Shown: positions 50,346 through 58,639 of the stretch, one piece after another | How the letters are laid out: each line of letters begins with the position of its first letter | How positions within the stretch are numbered: position 1 is the first letter of the stretch | Assembly: GCF_014645135.1 (NCBI RefSeq) | Contig: NZ_BMLH01000003.1 | Coordinates: 1-64,000, forward strand | DNA length: 64,000 bases | DNA from: Rheinheimera tangshanensis | GTDB taxonomy: Bacteria; Pseudomonadota; Gammaproteobacteria; Enterobacterales; Alteromonadaceae | Direction of reading: 5' to 3' | The notes under the pieces: generated by a model | The model's input: the letters and a program-made list of their open reading frames with translations, nothing else | Told to the model about the DNA's origin: nothing | The model's database searches: none | Position numbers and translations under genes: made by a program

Positions 50346-51251
50346 ATGGAACCAGCGTTTAAGAAGTCGCTGATCATCTCGGGTGCTCTGCACCTTCTTG
50401 TAGCGGTGTTGTTATTTGTTAATTTTAATTTCTTCAAAAATGAAGAGATTTTAGTAGTGCCTATGCCGGGGGATTTAAGTGCGCCCTTGAATGCCACTAC
50501 AGTCGATCAGTCTCAATTTGATGAGCTGAAAGAGAAAAATCAGCAGAAAAAGAAAGACGAAGAAAAACGTAAGAAAGATTTAGAGAAAAAGAAACAGCAG
50601 CAAGAACGTGAAAAGCGTCTCGAAGAGCAGCGTTTGAAAAAGCAGGAACAAGAGAAAAAAGAAGCCGAGATAGCTGAAAAGAAAGCGGCTGAAGAAAAGA
50701 AAAAACAGGCTGTAGAAAAAGAGAAACAACAAAAGCTGGCTGCCGAAAAGAAAAAGAAAGAAGATGAAAAGAAAAAGCAGCAAGAAATAGAGAAAAAGAA
50801 AAAAGAAAAACTAGCGAAAGAAAAAGCCGCTAAAGAGAAAGCTGCTAAAGAAAAAGCAGAAAAAGCCAAAGCAGAACAAGAGAAACGTGAACGCGAAGCT
50901 GCAGAAGAAATGTTAGCTGAGCAGTTGGAAGAGGAAGCAGAAGCACGCCGAGCAGCGAAAGCCGGTCAGATCCTGACCGAAAAACAACGCTACCTGGCGA
51001 TGATTATTGCAAAAATCCAACAGAATTGGTTTGTAGACGATACAATGCGTGGCAAAGAGTGCCGGGTGAATATTCGTTTGGCCAGCAATGGTTTTGTCAC
51101 CTCCAGTTCGATATTGGGCGGAGACCGAGCGCTTTGTGAATCGGCAATGCGTGCAATACAAAAGGCAGGGAACTTCCCTATGTCGCCAGACCCTGATGTT
51201 TATGATGCATTGAAGGATTTAACAACAATTTTGAGACCGGAACTGAGATAA
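50346..51251 (+). CDS. tolA: Tol-Pal system protein TolA
   Basis: A 301-residue protein: an N-terminal membrane helix (about 11-30), a long helical domain rich in Lys, Glu and Ala (about 60-200) that spans the periplasm, and a C-terminal globular domain with two Cys that contacts Pal and TolB. It is shorter than E. coli TolA (421) because the helical part is shorter. The ATG at 50346 is preferred over an upstream in-frame ATG inside tolR. Confidence 0.95.
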   Translation: MEPAFKKSLIISGALHLLVAVLLFVNFNFFKNEEILVVPMPGDLSAPLNATTVDQSQFDELKEKNQQKKKDEEKRKKDLEKKKQQQEREKRLEEQRLKKQEQEKKEAEIAEKKAAEEKKKQAVEKEKQQKLAAEKKKKEDEKKKQQEIEKKKKEKLAKEKAAKEKAAKEKAEKAKAEQEKREREAAEEMLAEQLEEEAEARRAAKAGQILTEKQRYLAMIIAKIQQNWFVDDTMRGKECRVNIRLASNGFVTSSSILGGDRALCESAMRAIQKAGNFPMSPDPDVYDALKDLTTILRPELR

Positions 51252-51255
51252 CAAT

Positions 51256-52605
51256 ATGCTGAAGTTGATAGGAAAAAGCCTGGTGGCGTTTGCCCTGGTG
51301 CTAAGTGCAAAATCGTATGCCAGTTTAGAAATTGTCATCACTGATGGCGTAGACAGTGCGCGTCCTGTAGCCATAGTGCCATTTAAATTTGAAGGAAATA
51401 CGCTTCCAAATCAACGTATTGCTGATATTGTGTCTGCAGATTTAATGCGCAGCGGTAAATTCAATCCTATCGCTGTTACGCGGATGCCACAGCAGCCCAC
51501 CAATAGCAAAGAAATTGATTACCAGCGCTGGATGAAACAGGGTGTTGAAGCTGTGGTAACAGGCACTATCCGTGAGGTTGGTGTTAACAGATATGCAGTA
51601 CGTTTCGAGTTAGTCGACGTCTTTAAAGGCGCTTCAGGCGGTGGTTCATCGTCGGCAATTATCGGTGGTCAACTGACCACAGGCCTGACTCATATTCTTG
51701 ATGCACGCGAGACAACCATTAGCGGTGATCAGTTTAGACAATATGCGCATCGTATTAGTGATATAGTGTATGAAAAATTAACTGGTGAACGTGGTGCTTT
51801 TTTAACTAAAATAGCCTATGTGTTAGTACGCGACAAAGCTGACTTTAAATATCAACTAGTTGTAGCTGATTACGACGGTGAAAATGAGCAGGTGTTATTA
51901 AGAGCGAAAGAGCCGTTGATGTCGCCAGCCTGGTCACCTGATGGTACTAAACTAGCTTATGTGACTTTCGAGAAACGCCAGTCACAAATTTATATTCAAG
52001 ATATTTACACTGGCCGTCGCAGTATATTGACCAGTTTCAAAGGAATTAACGGTGCACCGAAATGGTCGCCTGATGGTCGTAAAATGGCTATGGTGTTATC
52101 AAAAGATGGTAATGCTGAAGTTTATGTGATGGACATTGCGACTAAAGCACTGACAAAACTGACGAATCATAGACGTATTGATACGGAACCGAACTGGTCT
52201 CCGGATGGTTCTAAGCTGATTTTTAGTTCAGAACGTGGTGGTAATCCACAAATTTATAGCGTAAATATAGCTTCAGGTGTTACTGAAAGGGTAACATTTG
52301 AGGGGGAAATGAATCTAGCTGCCTCTTATACACCAGATGGAAGTGGTATTGTTATGGTCAACAGAACAAATGGCCAGTATAATATCGCCCGCATGGACGT
52401 TGAGAGTCGCTATATGCAGGTGTTGACTCGCACTTATCTGGACGAGTCACCAAGCATTGCGCCGAATGGCTCAATGATAATTTATAGTACTTTGTACGGT
52501 TCGTCACAAGTACTGGCACTGGTATCCATGGATGGGCGCTTTAAAGCACGGTTACCGGCGGCAAACGGCAGAGTCAAATCTCCGGCTTGGTCACCATTTT
52601 TATAA
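51256..52605 (+). CDS. tolB: Tol-Pal system beta-propeller protein TolB
   Basis: A 449-residue periplasmic protein with a signal peptide ending near KSYA, an N-terminal domain (about 25-160) and a six-bladed propeller with repeated SPDG motifs ([19 protein letters not shown] and [10 protein letters not shown]). It binds Pal and relays TolA energy during outer-membrane constriction. It starts 4 bases after tolA. Confidence 0.97.
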   Translation: MLKLIGKSLVAFALVLSAKSYASLEIVITDGVDSARPVAIVPFKFEGNTLPNQRIADIVSADLMRSGKFNPIAVTRMPQQPTNSKEIDYQRWMKQGVEAVVTGTIREVGVNRYAVRFELVDVFKGASGGGSSSAIIGGQLTTGLTHILDARETTISGDQFRQYAHRISDIVYEKLTGERGAFLTKIAYVLVRDKADFKYQLVVADYDGENEQVLLRAKEPLMSPAWSPDGTKLAYVTFEKRQSQIYIQDIYTGRRSILTSFKGINGAPKWSPDGRKMAMVLSKDGNAEVYVMDIATKALTKLTNHRRIDTEPNWSPDGSKLIFSSERGGNPQIYSVNIASGVTERVTFEGEMNLAASYTPDGSGIVMVNRTNGQYNIARMDVESRYMQVLTRTYLDESPSIAPNGSMIIYSTLYGSSQVLALVSMDGRFKARLPAANGRVKSPAWSPFL

Positions 52606-52647
52606 AAAACGAAAATTTGGTTAATTGATTTACTAAGGACAACAATT

Positions 52648-53154
52648 ATGAACTTAAACAAAGTTTTAAAAGGCTTGTTAGTTGCAGTGCCAGTGTTAAC
52701 TTTAGCTGCTTGTAGCTCAACTGATGAAGTAGCTGCTACTGATGCAAACACTGGTGCAAACACTAACCAAGTAGTTGAACAAGGCCTGTCAGCTGAAGAA
52801 TTGCTGCGTCAGCAATTAGAAGCTCTGCGTCAAGACAACACTATTTACTTCGACTTCGACCAGTCAGCTATCCGTTCAGAATTCGCTTCTGTGCTGGAAG
52901 CTCACGCTGCTTTCTTACGCGCTCGCACTAACATCACTGTAACTGTTGAAGGTCACACTGATGCTCGTGGTACTCCAGAGTACAACATCGCGTTAGGCGA
53001 ACGTCGCGGTCAAGCTGTGACTCAATACTTAGCAAACCTGGGCGTTGCTGCTGGCCAAATGTCAGTAGTTAGCTACGGCGAAGAGAAACCAGCTGTTGAA
53101 GGTAACGACGAGAGCGCTTTCTCTAAGAACCGTCGCGCTGTTTTAGTTTACTAA
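52648..53154 (+). CDS. pal: peptidoglycan-associated lipoprotein Pal
   Basis: A 168-residue outer-membrane lipoprotein. The lipobox LAAC gives Cys22 as the lipid site; an OmpA-like peptidoglycan-binding domain follows ([25 protein letters not shown]). Codon choice is more biased than in neighbours, as for highly expressed genes. AAGGA precedes the ATG. The Thr/Asn-rich linker follows the lipobox. Confidence 0.97.
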   Translation: MNLNKVLKGLLVAVPVLTLAACSSTDEVAATDANTGANTNQVVEQGLSAEELLRQQLEALRQDNTIYFDFDQSAIRSEFASVLEAHAAFLRARTNITVTVEGHTDARGTPEYNIALGERRGQAVTQYLANLGVAAGQMSVVSYGEEKPAVEGNDESAFSKNRRAVLVY

Positions 53155-53175
53155 TAACTGATACGAAGCAAAGCA

Positions 53176-54039
53176 GTGAAAAAATCTTTAGTTACTGCGC
53201 TTTCTGTTATCAGCATTGCCTCGTGGGCAGATCCGGCTCCTGTAGCCGATCTGTCCCGCGCTGGCGGTGGCGCTATCCAGACTCCAAAATACGCATCCAC
53301 GGCTGACCGTATAGCTGCATTGGAACGTATTGTTGAGGCCAGAGCTAATGCTCAGGTTGCTATGCAACAGCAAGTGTCCGCTTTATTAGACGAAGTGTCT
53401 GAATTGCGTGGCATCACTGAGATGCATTCCTACAAATTAGAAGAAATATTGCAGCAACAACGCAATATTTATCAGGAAATTGATCGGAGAATGGGCACTG
53501 GTGCCGCTTCAGGTTCAACTTCCGCCACTCCGACACAACCAAGCACACCAGCAACTCCAGCTGAACAAGCGCCTGTGGGCAATCCTGCCGCCGTAGTTAA
53601 TGGTGGTGAGTCTCAGACTGCTGGACCGACCGCTGATGCAGACGATACAGTAGCTTCTTCGAGCCCGTCGGAAAGTGATGCTTATGAGAGTGCGGTGAAT
53701 CTGGTGCTAAAAGATCGCGCCTATGATGCAGCTATCCCTGCGTTTGAAAATTTCGTCCGTACTTACCCGGATTCCAGCTATGCACCAAACTCCTACTATT
53801 GGTTAGGCCAGTTGTTTTTTACTAAAAATGAACTGTTGAAAGCCAAAGCGCAGTTTGAGCGTGTAGTAGCTCAATATCCACAGTCAGCAAAAGCTGCAGA
53901 TTCTTTGTCTAAATTGGGCCAATTGTCAGAACGCGAGGGGGATACAGCTGCAGCCAAGCAGTTTTATCAGCTTTTAGTTAGCAAGTACCCACAGTCTAAA
54001 CCTGCAAAAGCGGCGAAGGCGAAGTTAGAGACTCTGTAA
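53176..54039 (+). CDS. cpoB: cell division coordinator CpoB (YbgF)
   Basis: A 287-residue periplasmic protein: a signal peptide (to about residue 18), a coiled coil for trimer formation (about 40-100), a Pro/Thr/Ala-rich linker, and a C-terminal TPR domain (about 160-287, YESAVNLVLKDRAYDAAIPAF). The family links outer-membrane constriction by Tol with PBP1b activity. It starts with GTG at 53176, 21 bases after pal, with a weak ribosome site. A terminator follows. Confidence 0.93.
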   Translation: MKKSLVTALSVISIASWADPAPVADLSRAGGGAIQTPKYASTADRIAALERIVEARANAQVAMQQQVSALLDEVSELRGITEMHSYKLEEILQQQRNIYQEIDRRMGTGAASGSTSATPTQPSTPATPAEQAPVGNPAAVVNGGESQTAGPTADADDTVASSSPSESDAYESAVNLVLKDRAYDAAIPAFENFVRTYPDSSYAPNSYYWLGQLFFTKNELLKAKAQFERVVAQYPQSAKAADSLSKLGQLSEREGDTAAAKQFYQLLVSKYPQSKPAKAAKAKLETL

Positions 54040-54061
54040 TCAAGCTGTTGTGATGAATATA

Positions 54062-54088
54062 AGCCCTGGCCAGATGCCGGGGTTTTTT
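54062..54088 (+). terminator. rho-independent terminator of the tol-pal operon
   Basis: A 7-bp hairpin (54064-54070 with 54076-54082, one T-G pair) followed by six Ts. It begins 23 bases past the cpoB stop codon. Confidence 0.82.
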
Positions 54089-54323
54089 ATATGTTGACGT
54101 CCTGAACTCTGATTTCTAAATCAGGTCAGACAAAATTTTTCTTAGAATCATGCAGAAAAGTTATGCAATGGCAGCCGTGCTCAGTGCTGTAACTTGCAAG
54201 CGGTAGTAACCATTTTGCTGTACATAAATAATACCATCAGTTTCTGTTTTGCCTGAGTCTGCGTTTTTATGCTGGCATTTTAAGCAGTTGAACAAAGAAA
54301 ATGGCCTTTCTGATAATTTTTGG

Positions 54324-54351
54324 TTGCACTGGAAATTTAAATAAGTAAGAT
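54324..54351 (+). promoter_or_regulatory. promoter of the tRNA-Lys cluster
   Basis: TTGCAC (54324-54329), a 16-base spacer and TAAGAT (54346-54351), then a GC-rich stretch. It lies 15 bases before the first tRNA-Lys. Confidence 0.75.
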
Positions 54352-54366
54352 ATGCGTCCGCGGCAG

Positions 54367-54442
54367 GGGTCATTAGCTCAGCTGGTAGAGCAGCGGACTT
54401 TTAATCCGTTGGTCGATGATTCGAATTCATCATGACCCACCA
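54367..54442 (+). tRNA. tRNA-Lys(UUU), copy 1 (A53-U61 variant)
   Basis: 76 bases with encoded CCA, anticodon TTT. The T-arm reads GATGA-TTCGAAT-TCATC, so the pair at 53-61 is A-U and not the near-universal G-C. It is otherwise the same as the later copies. Confidence 0.97.
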
Positions 54443-54469
54443 CTCCCGCGCAAACTTTTGTATCGAACT

Positions 54470-54545
54470 GGGTCATTAGCTCAGCTGGTAGAGCAGCGGA
54501 CTTTTAATCCGTTGGTCGATGATTCGAATTCATCATGACCCACCA
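54470..54545 (+). tRNA. tRNA-Lys(UUU), copy 2 (A53-U61 variant)
   Basis: 76 bases, identical to copy 1 including the A53-U61 pair in the T-arm. Encoded CCA, anticodon TTT. It lies 27 bases after copy 1. Confidence 0.97.
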
Positions 54546-54562
54546 CTTCGATACCCTTGTTT

Positions 54563-54638
54563 GGGTCATTAGCTCAGCTGGTAGAGCAGCGGACTTTTAA
54601 TCCGTTGGTCGATGGTTCGAATCCATCATGACCCACCA
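54563..54638 (+). tRNA. tRNA-Lys(UUU), copy 3
   Basis: 76 bases with encoded CCA and anticodon TTT. The T-arm is GATGG-TTCGAAT-CCATC with the normal G53-C61 pair. It lies 17 bases after copy 2. Confidence 0.97.
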
Positions 54639-54659
54639 CTTTCTCGATTCTCCTTGCAT

Positions 54660-54735
54660 GGGTCATTAGCTCAGCTGGTAGAGCAGCGGACTTTTAATCC
54701 GTTGGTCGATGGTTCGAATCCATCATGACCCACCA
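54660..54735 (+). tRNA. tRNA-Lys(UUU), copy 4
   Basis: 76 bases, identical to copy 3, with encoded CCA and the normal G53-C61 pair. It is the last of the cluster; nadA starts 79 bases later. Confidence 0.97.
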
Positions 54736-54778
54736 TGCAATCATCGCCTTCTTTGTGTTTTAAGCTAAGCTTTTTGTG

Positions 54779-54784
54779 TATAAT
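54779..54784 (+). promoter_or_regulatory. probable -10 box of nadA
   Basis: A perfect TATAAT followed by GCCGC, 29 bases before the nadA ATG. No good -35 box is found at the normal distance, so an activator may be needed, or nadA may also be read through from the tRNAs. Confidence 0.55.
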
Positions 54785-54813
54785 GCCGCACTTTTTAAAA
54801 CCGGGTGGCCGTT

Positions 54814-55872
54814 ATGGATCAAGCACTGCATTTTAACGAACTTGACTTTGTATTCCCGAAAAAACCTTTACCGTTAGACGCGGATCAAAAAGCTGCCTAC
54901 AAAGAACGTATCAAGCTTTTATTACAGCAGCGTGATGCTGTATTGGTTGCGCACTATTACACAGACCCAGAAATTCAGGCATTGGCTGAGGAGACGGGCG
55001 GTTGTGTGTCAGACTCGCTGGAGATGGCACGTTTTGGCAATAAGCATTCAGCCAAAACCTTAATAGTGGCCGGCGTAAAGTTTATGGGCGAAACTGCCAA
55101 AATTCTGAACCCGGAAAAAACCGTATTAATGCCGACTCTTGAAGCCACTTGTTCACTGGACTTAGGCTGCCCTGCAGATGCGTTTAGCGCATTTTGCGAT
55201 GAGCACCCTGACCGTGTTGTGGTTGTGTACGCCAATACCTCTGCTGCTGTAAAAGCCCGTGCTGATTGGGTGGTGACCTCTTCTATAGCTCTGGATGTGG
55301 TGGAGCATTTAGACAGCGAAGGCAAAAAGATTTTATGGGGCCCGGATCGTCACCTGGGTGCTTATGTGCAAAAACAAACCGGAGCCGACATGCTGTTATG
55401 GCAGGGCGCCTGTATTGTGCATGACGAGTTTAAAGCCAAAGCGCTGGTGGAGCTTAAAAAGCAATATCCAAACGCTGCTGTGCTGGTTCACCCTGAATCC
55501 CCAGCCAACGTGGTGGATTTAGCCGATGCGGTAGGTTCGACCAGTCAGCTGATCAAAGCCAGCCAGACCATGCCAAATGACACCTTTATCGTGGCTACAG
55601 ACAGGGGCATTTTCTATAAGATGCAACAGGCTATGCCAGAGAAGACCTTTATCGAGGCTCCAACGGGCGGTAACGGCGCAACGTGCCGCAGCTGCGCGCA
55701 TTGTCCATGGATGGCGATGAACGGTCTGAAGGCGATTGAGGACGCTTTGCTGCAGTCTGAAGGCCACGAGATATTTGTAGATGCCGATTTACGCGAACAG
55801 GCGTTAATCCCGCTGGATCGAATGCTGAACTTCGCAAAATCAGCGCAAATGCCGGTAAAAGGCAACGCTTAA
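54814..55872 (+). CDS. nadA: quinolinate synthase A
   Basis: A 352-residue [4Fe-4S] enzyme that condenses iminoaspartate with dihydroxyacetone phosphate to quinolinate in NAD synthesis. Cys113 ([10 protein letters not shown]), a Cys in [10 protein letters not shown] and the C-terminal [12 protein letters not shown] supply the cluster ligands. The ATG at 54814 is chosen over a GTG three codons earlier. Its place after tol-pal and tRNA-Lys genes matches E. coli. Confidence 0.96.
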   Translation: MDQALHFNELDFVFPKKPLPLDADQKAAYKERIKLLLQQRDAVLVAHYYTDPEIQALAEETGGCVSDSLEMARFGNKHSAKTLIVAGVKFMGETAKILNPEKTVLMPTLEATCSLDLGCPADAFSAFCDEHPDRVVVVYANTSAAVKARADWVVTSSIALDVVEHLDSEGKKILWGPDRHLGAYVQKQTGADMLLWQGACIVHDEFKAKALVELKKQYPNAAVLVHPESPANVVDLADAVGSTSQLIKASQTMPNDTFIVATDRGIFYKMQQAMPEKTFIEAPTGGNGATCRSCAHCPWMAMNGLKAIEDALLQSEGHEIFVDADLREQALIPLDRMLNFAKSAQMPVKGNA

Positions 55873-55933
55873 AGCGTTACTAGTGAGTTTTGCTGAAAAA
55901 TCCAGCAAAAGAACAAGGCTTTGTATTTAACAG

Positions 55934-55962
55934 TTGCACGGCGCGGTGATTTTCAATAGGAT
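55934..55962 (+). promoter_or_regulatory. promoter of tRNA-Ser
   Basis: TTGCAC (55934-55939), a 17-base spacer and TAGGAT (55957-55962), then GCCGCGC. It lies 25 bases before the tRNA. Confidence 0.78.
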
Positions 55963-55987
55963 AGCCGCGCTTGCTGTAGCAAGCCTC

Positions 55988-56077
55988 GGAGAGATGGCTG
56001 AGTGGCTGAAGGCGCACGCCTGGAAAGTGTGTTTAGGTTAACCCCTAACGAGGGTTCGAATCCCTCTCTCTCCGCCA
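55988..56077 (+). tRNA. tRNA-Ser(GGA)
   Basis: 90 bases with encoded CCA and the long variable arm of class II tRNAs. The anticodon is GGA. Acceptor arms GGAGAGA and TCTCTCC pair. Its last 19 bases plus the next base are repeated at 56236-56255. Confidence 0.97.
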
Positions 56078-56081
56078 GTTT

Positions 56082-56123
56082 AAATGAAAAAGGCCCACGC
56101 AAAAGCGTGGGCCTTTTTCATTT
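56082..56123 (+). terminator. rho-independent terminator of tRNA-Ser
   Basis: Perfect 19-base arms (56082-56100 and 56105-56123) with loop AAAA; the T-run lies inside the right arm. It begins five bases after the tRNA. Confidence 0.93.
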
Positions 56124-56126
56124 AAT

Positions 56127-56255
56127 CCGGAGAGCGAAGTCTTGGTTCGAACCCTTAGTTCGACAAATTCGCCGGGAGCGAATTTGGACGCGCTTTAGCG
56201 CGGCCCGCAGGGCCAGCACCACGGATGGTGCTGGCAATCCCTCTCTCTCCGCCAG
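56127..56255. repeat. hairpin array closed by tRNA-Ser-like ends
   Basis: The left edge (CGGAGAG, near 56128) and right edge (CTCTCCG, near 56246) resemble the two sides of the tRNA-Ser acceptor stem. The last 20 bases (56236-56255) exactly repeat the tRNA 3' end at 56059-56078. A T-loop-like GGTTCGAACCC lies near 56144. Between them are four hairpins: 56165-56185 (8 bp, loop CGGGA), 56189-56202, 56202-56214 and 56213-56234 (9 bp, loop CGGA). No gene is present. Possibly a broken tRNA duplicate with a repeat inside it, or an attachment-site scar. Confidence 0.65.
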
Positions 56256-56395
56256 CCTTAATCCTCAACTGTGCCCCTTGGCATTACTGTTCTTGCCTAC
56301 TTACAAGCAACCGACCGTAGCTTTGCCTTGCCCCATCCTCACACCTAATCTCTACTCCAAAGTATCTACAATGTATATCCATCGAAAAGGTATTT
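56256..56395. other. gap before the MazE-like gene
   Basis: About 140 bases with no gene. TACAAT near 56387 could be part of a promoter for the toxin-antitoxin module, but no matching -35 box is evident. Confidence 0.4.
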
Positions 56396-56626
56396 ATGTC
56401 CATCGCCATATCTAAAAGGGGTAACAGCGCAGCGCTTCGTTTGCCAAAAGACTTGCTGGACAGGTTGTCTTTACAAGTGGGCGACAAGGTCGAAATACAG
56501 CAGTAAGGTAATCAGATCGTGATTACGCCCAGCAAACCTTCACTGGAGGATTTGCTGTCCAGGGTTACAGCCCAAAACAAACATCAATCACTTGTAGATG
56601 ATGCACAGGGCAGGGAGCTGCTATGA
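56396..56626 (+). pseudogene. MazE/AbrB-type antitoxin interrupted by a stop codon
   Basis: A 76-codon MazE-like frame. The N-terminal part (SIAISKRGNSAALRLPKDLLDRL) is an AbrB-type DNA-binding domain, but TAA at 56504-56506 cuts it after residue 36; the frame then continues (GNQIVITPSKPSLEDLL) to a TGA overlapping the toxin start. The usual SKWGNS is SKRGNS here, a second sign of decay. A GTG at 56519 with AAGGT upstream could restart translation and give a 35-residue C-terminal piece that would include the usual toxin-binding part. AAGG precedes the first ATG. A sequencing error is also possible. Confidence 0.8.
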
Positions 56627-56958
56627 ATCCAGTTCCTGATGCGGGTGATATTGTTATTATCGATTTTGATCCTCAGGCAGGACATGAACAGGCAGGTAAA
56701 AGGCTTGCAGTGGTATTAAGTCCAAAACAGTTTAATAAGGTCACTGGTTTTGTCTGGTTGTGTCTAATCACCAGTCAGGTCAAAGGTTATCCTTTTGAAG
56801 TGGTTGTGACTGGTTCAGAAAAAACACAGGGCGTTATTCTGACTGATCAGTTGAAGTCTTTAGATGCACAAGCCCGAAGGCTTAAAAAAGTGGATAGGGT
56901 GAGTGCTGATTGTTTGGCCAATGTAAAAGTATTAATTGCGACCATTCTCTCGATTTGA
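56623..56958 (+). CDS. MazF/PemK-type endoribonuclease toxin
   Basis: A 111-residue protein of the MazF/PemK family, full length. Typical segments are GDIVIIDFDPQAGHEQAGKR, LITSQVKGYPFEV and GVILTDQLKSLD. Such toxins cut mRNA at short motifs. The usual RPA(L/V)VLSP core reads RLAVVLSP, so a conserved proline is changed. The ATG overlaps the stop codon of the antitoxin frame (ATGA). With the antitoxin broken, the toxin may be inactive, weakly translated or held by a restarted antitoxin tail. Confidence 0.87.
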   Translation: MNPVPDAGDIVIIDFDPQAGHEQAGKRLAVVLSPKQFNKVTGFVWLCLITSQVKGYPFEVVVTGSEKTQGVILTDQLKSLDAQARRLKKVDRVSADCLANVKVLIATILSI

Positions 56959-57006
56959 TTTTGGGCATAAGCTTTGTCATTTAACCCTATCCAGCCAAAT
57001 AACTCA

Positions 57007-57702
57007 TCACTCCGACCAATACCAACTTGTCACGTTGTAGCGATAAGCAGCGGCGGCGCCATGAGTTACAGCTTTTACCCAATGCTCAGAGCCCTCTGAG
57101 GAGGGATCAAACAATACACAGCGGTTGTATAAAGGCGCGATAGTGACTGAATGATCATCTTTACCCATAAAAACCAGTTCACCGCCTTGTTCATTGCTCC
57201 AGTCTTTATTCAAATACAGCAGCAAACAGATTTCTCTGCCGGGTGAATCATCTGCATGTTGATTGACAAAATCCCTGGCGCCTAAGCGGAAGAAATTGGT
57301 ATTAATTTCAGGCTTGGCAACATGAATATCTGTAACTTGGACATCAAAGATCTTAGAGAGCAGGGCCATAAACTCTGTGCCTCGCAGAAATTGCAAAAAC
57401 TCCAGCGCAATAGCTGATTGGGCATGATTTGCAACTGCTATATAACCTTGCCACAGATCCCGCTGCACAAAGCGTTCTGTGTCAGGAGTTGCATGCCATT
57501 GGCTTTCGTCGACGTATAAGGCAGAGTAGCTGTGTTTCTGGCTGTGCCAATATTGTTCCTGCTGCAATACAGCGCAGATGCTATCTAACTTCTGCTGGTC
57601 AAACAGGCCGTCGATCACTATATGCCTGGGCGTAGAAGCCGCCAGGGCTTTTCTATACCTACGGATAGCGGAAGGGATAATTTTCTGGTCATTCAGCCAC
57701 AT
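57007..57702 (-). CDS. 2OG-Fe(II) oxygenase, prolyl hydroxylase-like
   Basis: A 231-residue protein with a C-terminal double-stranded beta-helix fold. The iron site is HxD in NQHADDSPG (around residues 148-150) and a distal His in SEHWVKAV; an Arg in YRYNVTSWYW should hold 2-oxoglutarate. The closest type is the prolyl 4-hydroxylase group (P4Hc). The substrate is unknown. It is transcribed alone and converges on mazF. Confidence 0.82.
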   Translation of the reverse strand: MWLNDQKIIPSAIRRYRKALAASTPRHIVIDGLFDQQKLDSICAVLQQEQYWHSQKHSYSALYVDESQWHATPDTERFVQRDLWQGYIAVANHAQSAIALEFLQFLRGTEFMALLSKIFDVQVTDIHVAKPEINTNFFRLGARDFVNQHADDSPGREICLLLYLNKDWSNEQGGELVFMGKDDHSVTIAPLYNRCVLFDPSSEGSEHWVKAVTHGAAAAYRYNVTSWYWSE

Positions 57703-57971
57703 TCAAAAACTTGCCTCCAAAGTGAGATAGCGCTCCAAAAGTTTGATCATACAATATTTTGACTCTTGACCCTCACTGGTCCATAGCTTTGGGACTTTTA
57801 CTTATTTTGGTTGATGCCGAAAAGTAGGTTTTTGTATAACTGTTGAAATAACTCAGGTAATTCATTACCTTATAACTAGCCACTATTGATCATGGCTATC
57901 AATAATCCCGGTTTTGGTTGTGACCAGAATTAGGGTGACAGAACTAACGGAATGTATAAAAGGACTTCCCG

Positions 57972-58223
57972 ATGAAAAGTATATTTTTCTTTGACTCTAT
58001 GCTAACGCCAAAAATTATCACCGCAGTGTATTGGATCTTGTTAGCAGCTTCAGTGTTCAGCGGTTTAGGCGCCATGTTTTCTGATTATGGTGGTGGTTTT
58101 CTGGTTGGATTAGGTATTTTGATTGGTGGCGCTATTGGGGCTCGTATTTGGTGCGAGTTGTTGATCGTGTTATTTAAGATCAATGCCAATCTGCAAAAAA
58201 TAGCTGAGAAGAGCGATCAATAA
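57972..58223 (+). CDS. DUF4282 domain membrane protein
   Basis: An 83-residue protein with two membrane helices separated by a short Gly-rich loop (FSDYGGGF), ending in a polar helix. It fits DUF4282, whose function is unknown. AAGGA precedes the ATG at 8 bases. Its neighbours are unrelated. Confidence 0.82.
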   Translation: MKSIFFFDSMLTPKIITAVYWILLAASVFSGLGAMFSDYGGGFLVGLGILIGGAIGARIWCELLIVLFKINANLQKIAEKSDQ

Positions 58224-58289
58224 ACGCTTTGATACCACGATTCTGCAGCAAGTCCATGATGCTCTTGCTGCAATTTTAATGCTCCAGCT

Positions 58290-58547
58290 TCATCCCACCC
58301 GCCACTCAAGACCATAATGAGCAAAGAGCTCTGCATCTTTAGCAAACCAGAGTTCAAAGGCCTGTACATCATAACCCTCTTGTCGAGCCAATCTAAAGAT
58401 CCTGACAGAAAGCTCCAGCAGGTCGCGGTATTGCCAGGCTTTGCCTTGATAGAGCACCGCCAAATCAGGTTGTTCAGCCAATATCTCTATCGCTTTCATC
58501 GTCTGATTTAAACGACGTAGTTCTTCTGTGCGCCATGTTGTGTTCAT
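58290..58547 (-). CDS. small uncharacterised protein
   Basis: An 85-residue protein that I do not recognise. It is mostly helical, with no membrane segment or metal motif (RDLLELSVRIFRLARQEG). A good AGAGGAT lies before the ATG and codon use is normal, so it is probably a real gene. It lies between a DUF4282 gene and an HExxH protein gene; no function can be inferred from context. Confidence 0.65.
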   Translation of the reverse strand: MNTTWRTEELRRLNQTMKAIEILAEQPDLAVLYQGKAWQYRDLLELSVRIFRLARQEGYDVQAFELWFAKDAELFAHYGLEWRVG

Positions 58548-58639
58548 TACTCAGATCCTCTGGTCAAAATACCGTCAGTATTTGTTTAGTAAAGGATGTT
58601 GTTCAATTTTTATGCCATGGCTTTTGCGAATAACAAAAG

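Larger units (their letters stand above)
54040..54366. other. gap between cpoB and the tRNA-Lys cluster
   Basis: It holds the cpoB terminator (54062-54088) and the tRNA promoter (54324-54351). Between them I see no convincing gene or repeat; a 70-codon minus-strand frame runs into the first tRNA and looks accidental. Confidence 0.6.

Noticed and set aside
50540-50869. Ser/Phe-rich antisense frame inside tolA
   Set aside because: It is the complement of the Lys/Glu/Ala repeat codons of TolA. Low-complexity coding strands often leave the antisense open; the same applies to frames opposite fimV.
54161-54373. Minus-strand frame of 70 codons before the tRNA-Lys cluster
   Set aside because: It begins inside the first tRNA, has no ribosome site and matches nothing I know.
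56059-56255. Integrated prophage or genomic island at tRNA-Ser
   Set aside because: The repeated tRNA tail suggests an attachment site, but only 157 bases lie between the copies, with no integrase nearby. At most it is a scar.
56002-56415. Plus-strand frame of 137 codons from within tRNA-Ser
   Set aside because: It runs through the tRNA, its terminator and the hairpin array. The apparent internal peptide repeat comes from the duplicated tRNA tail, not from a gene.
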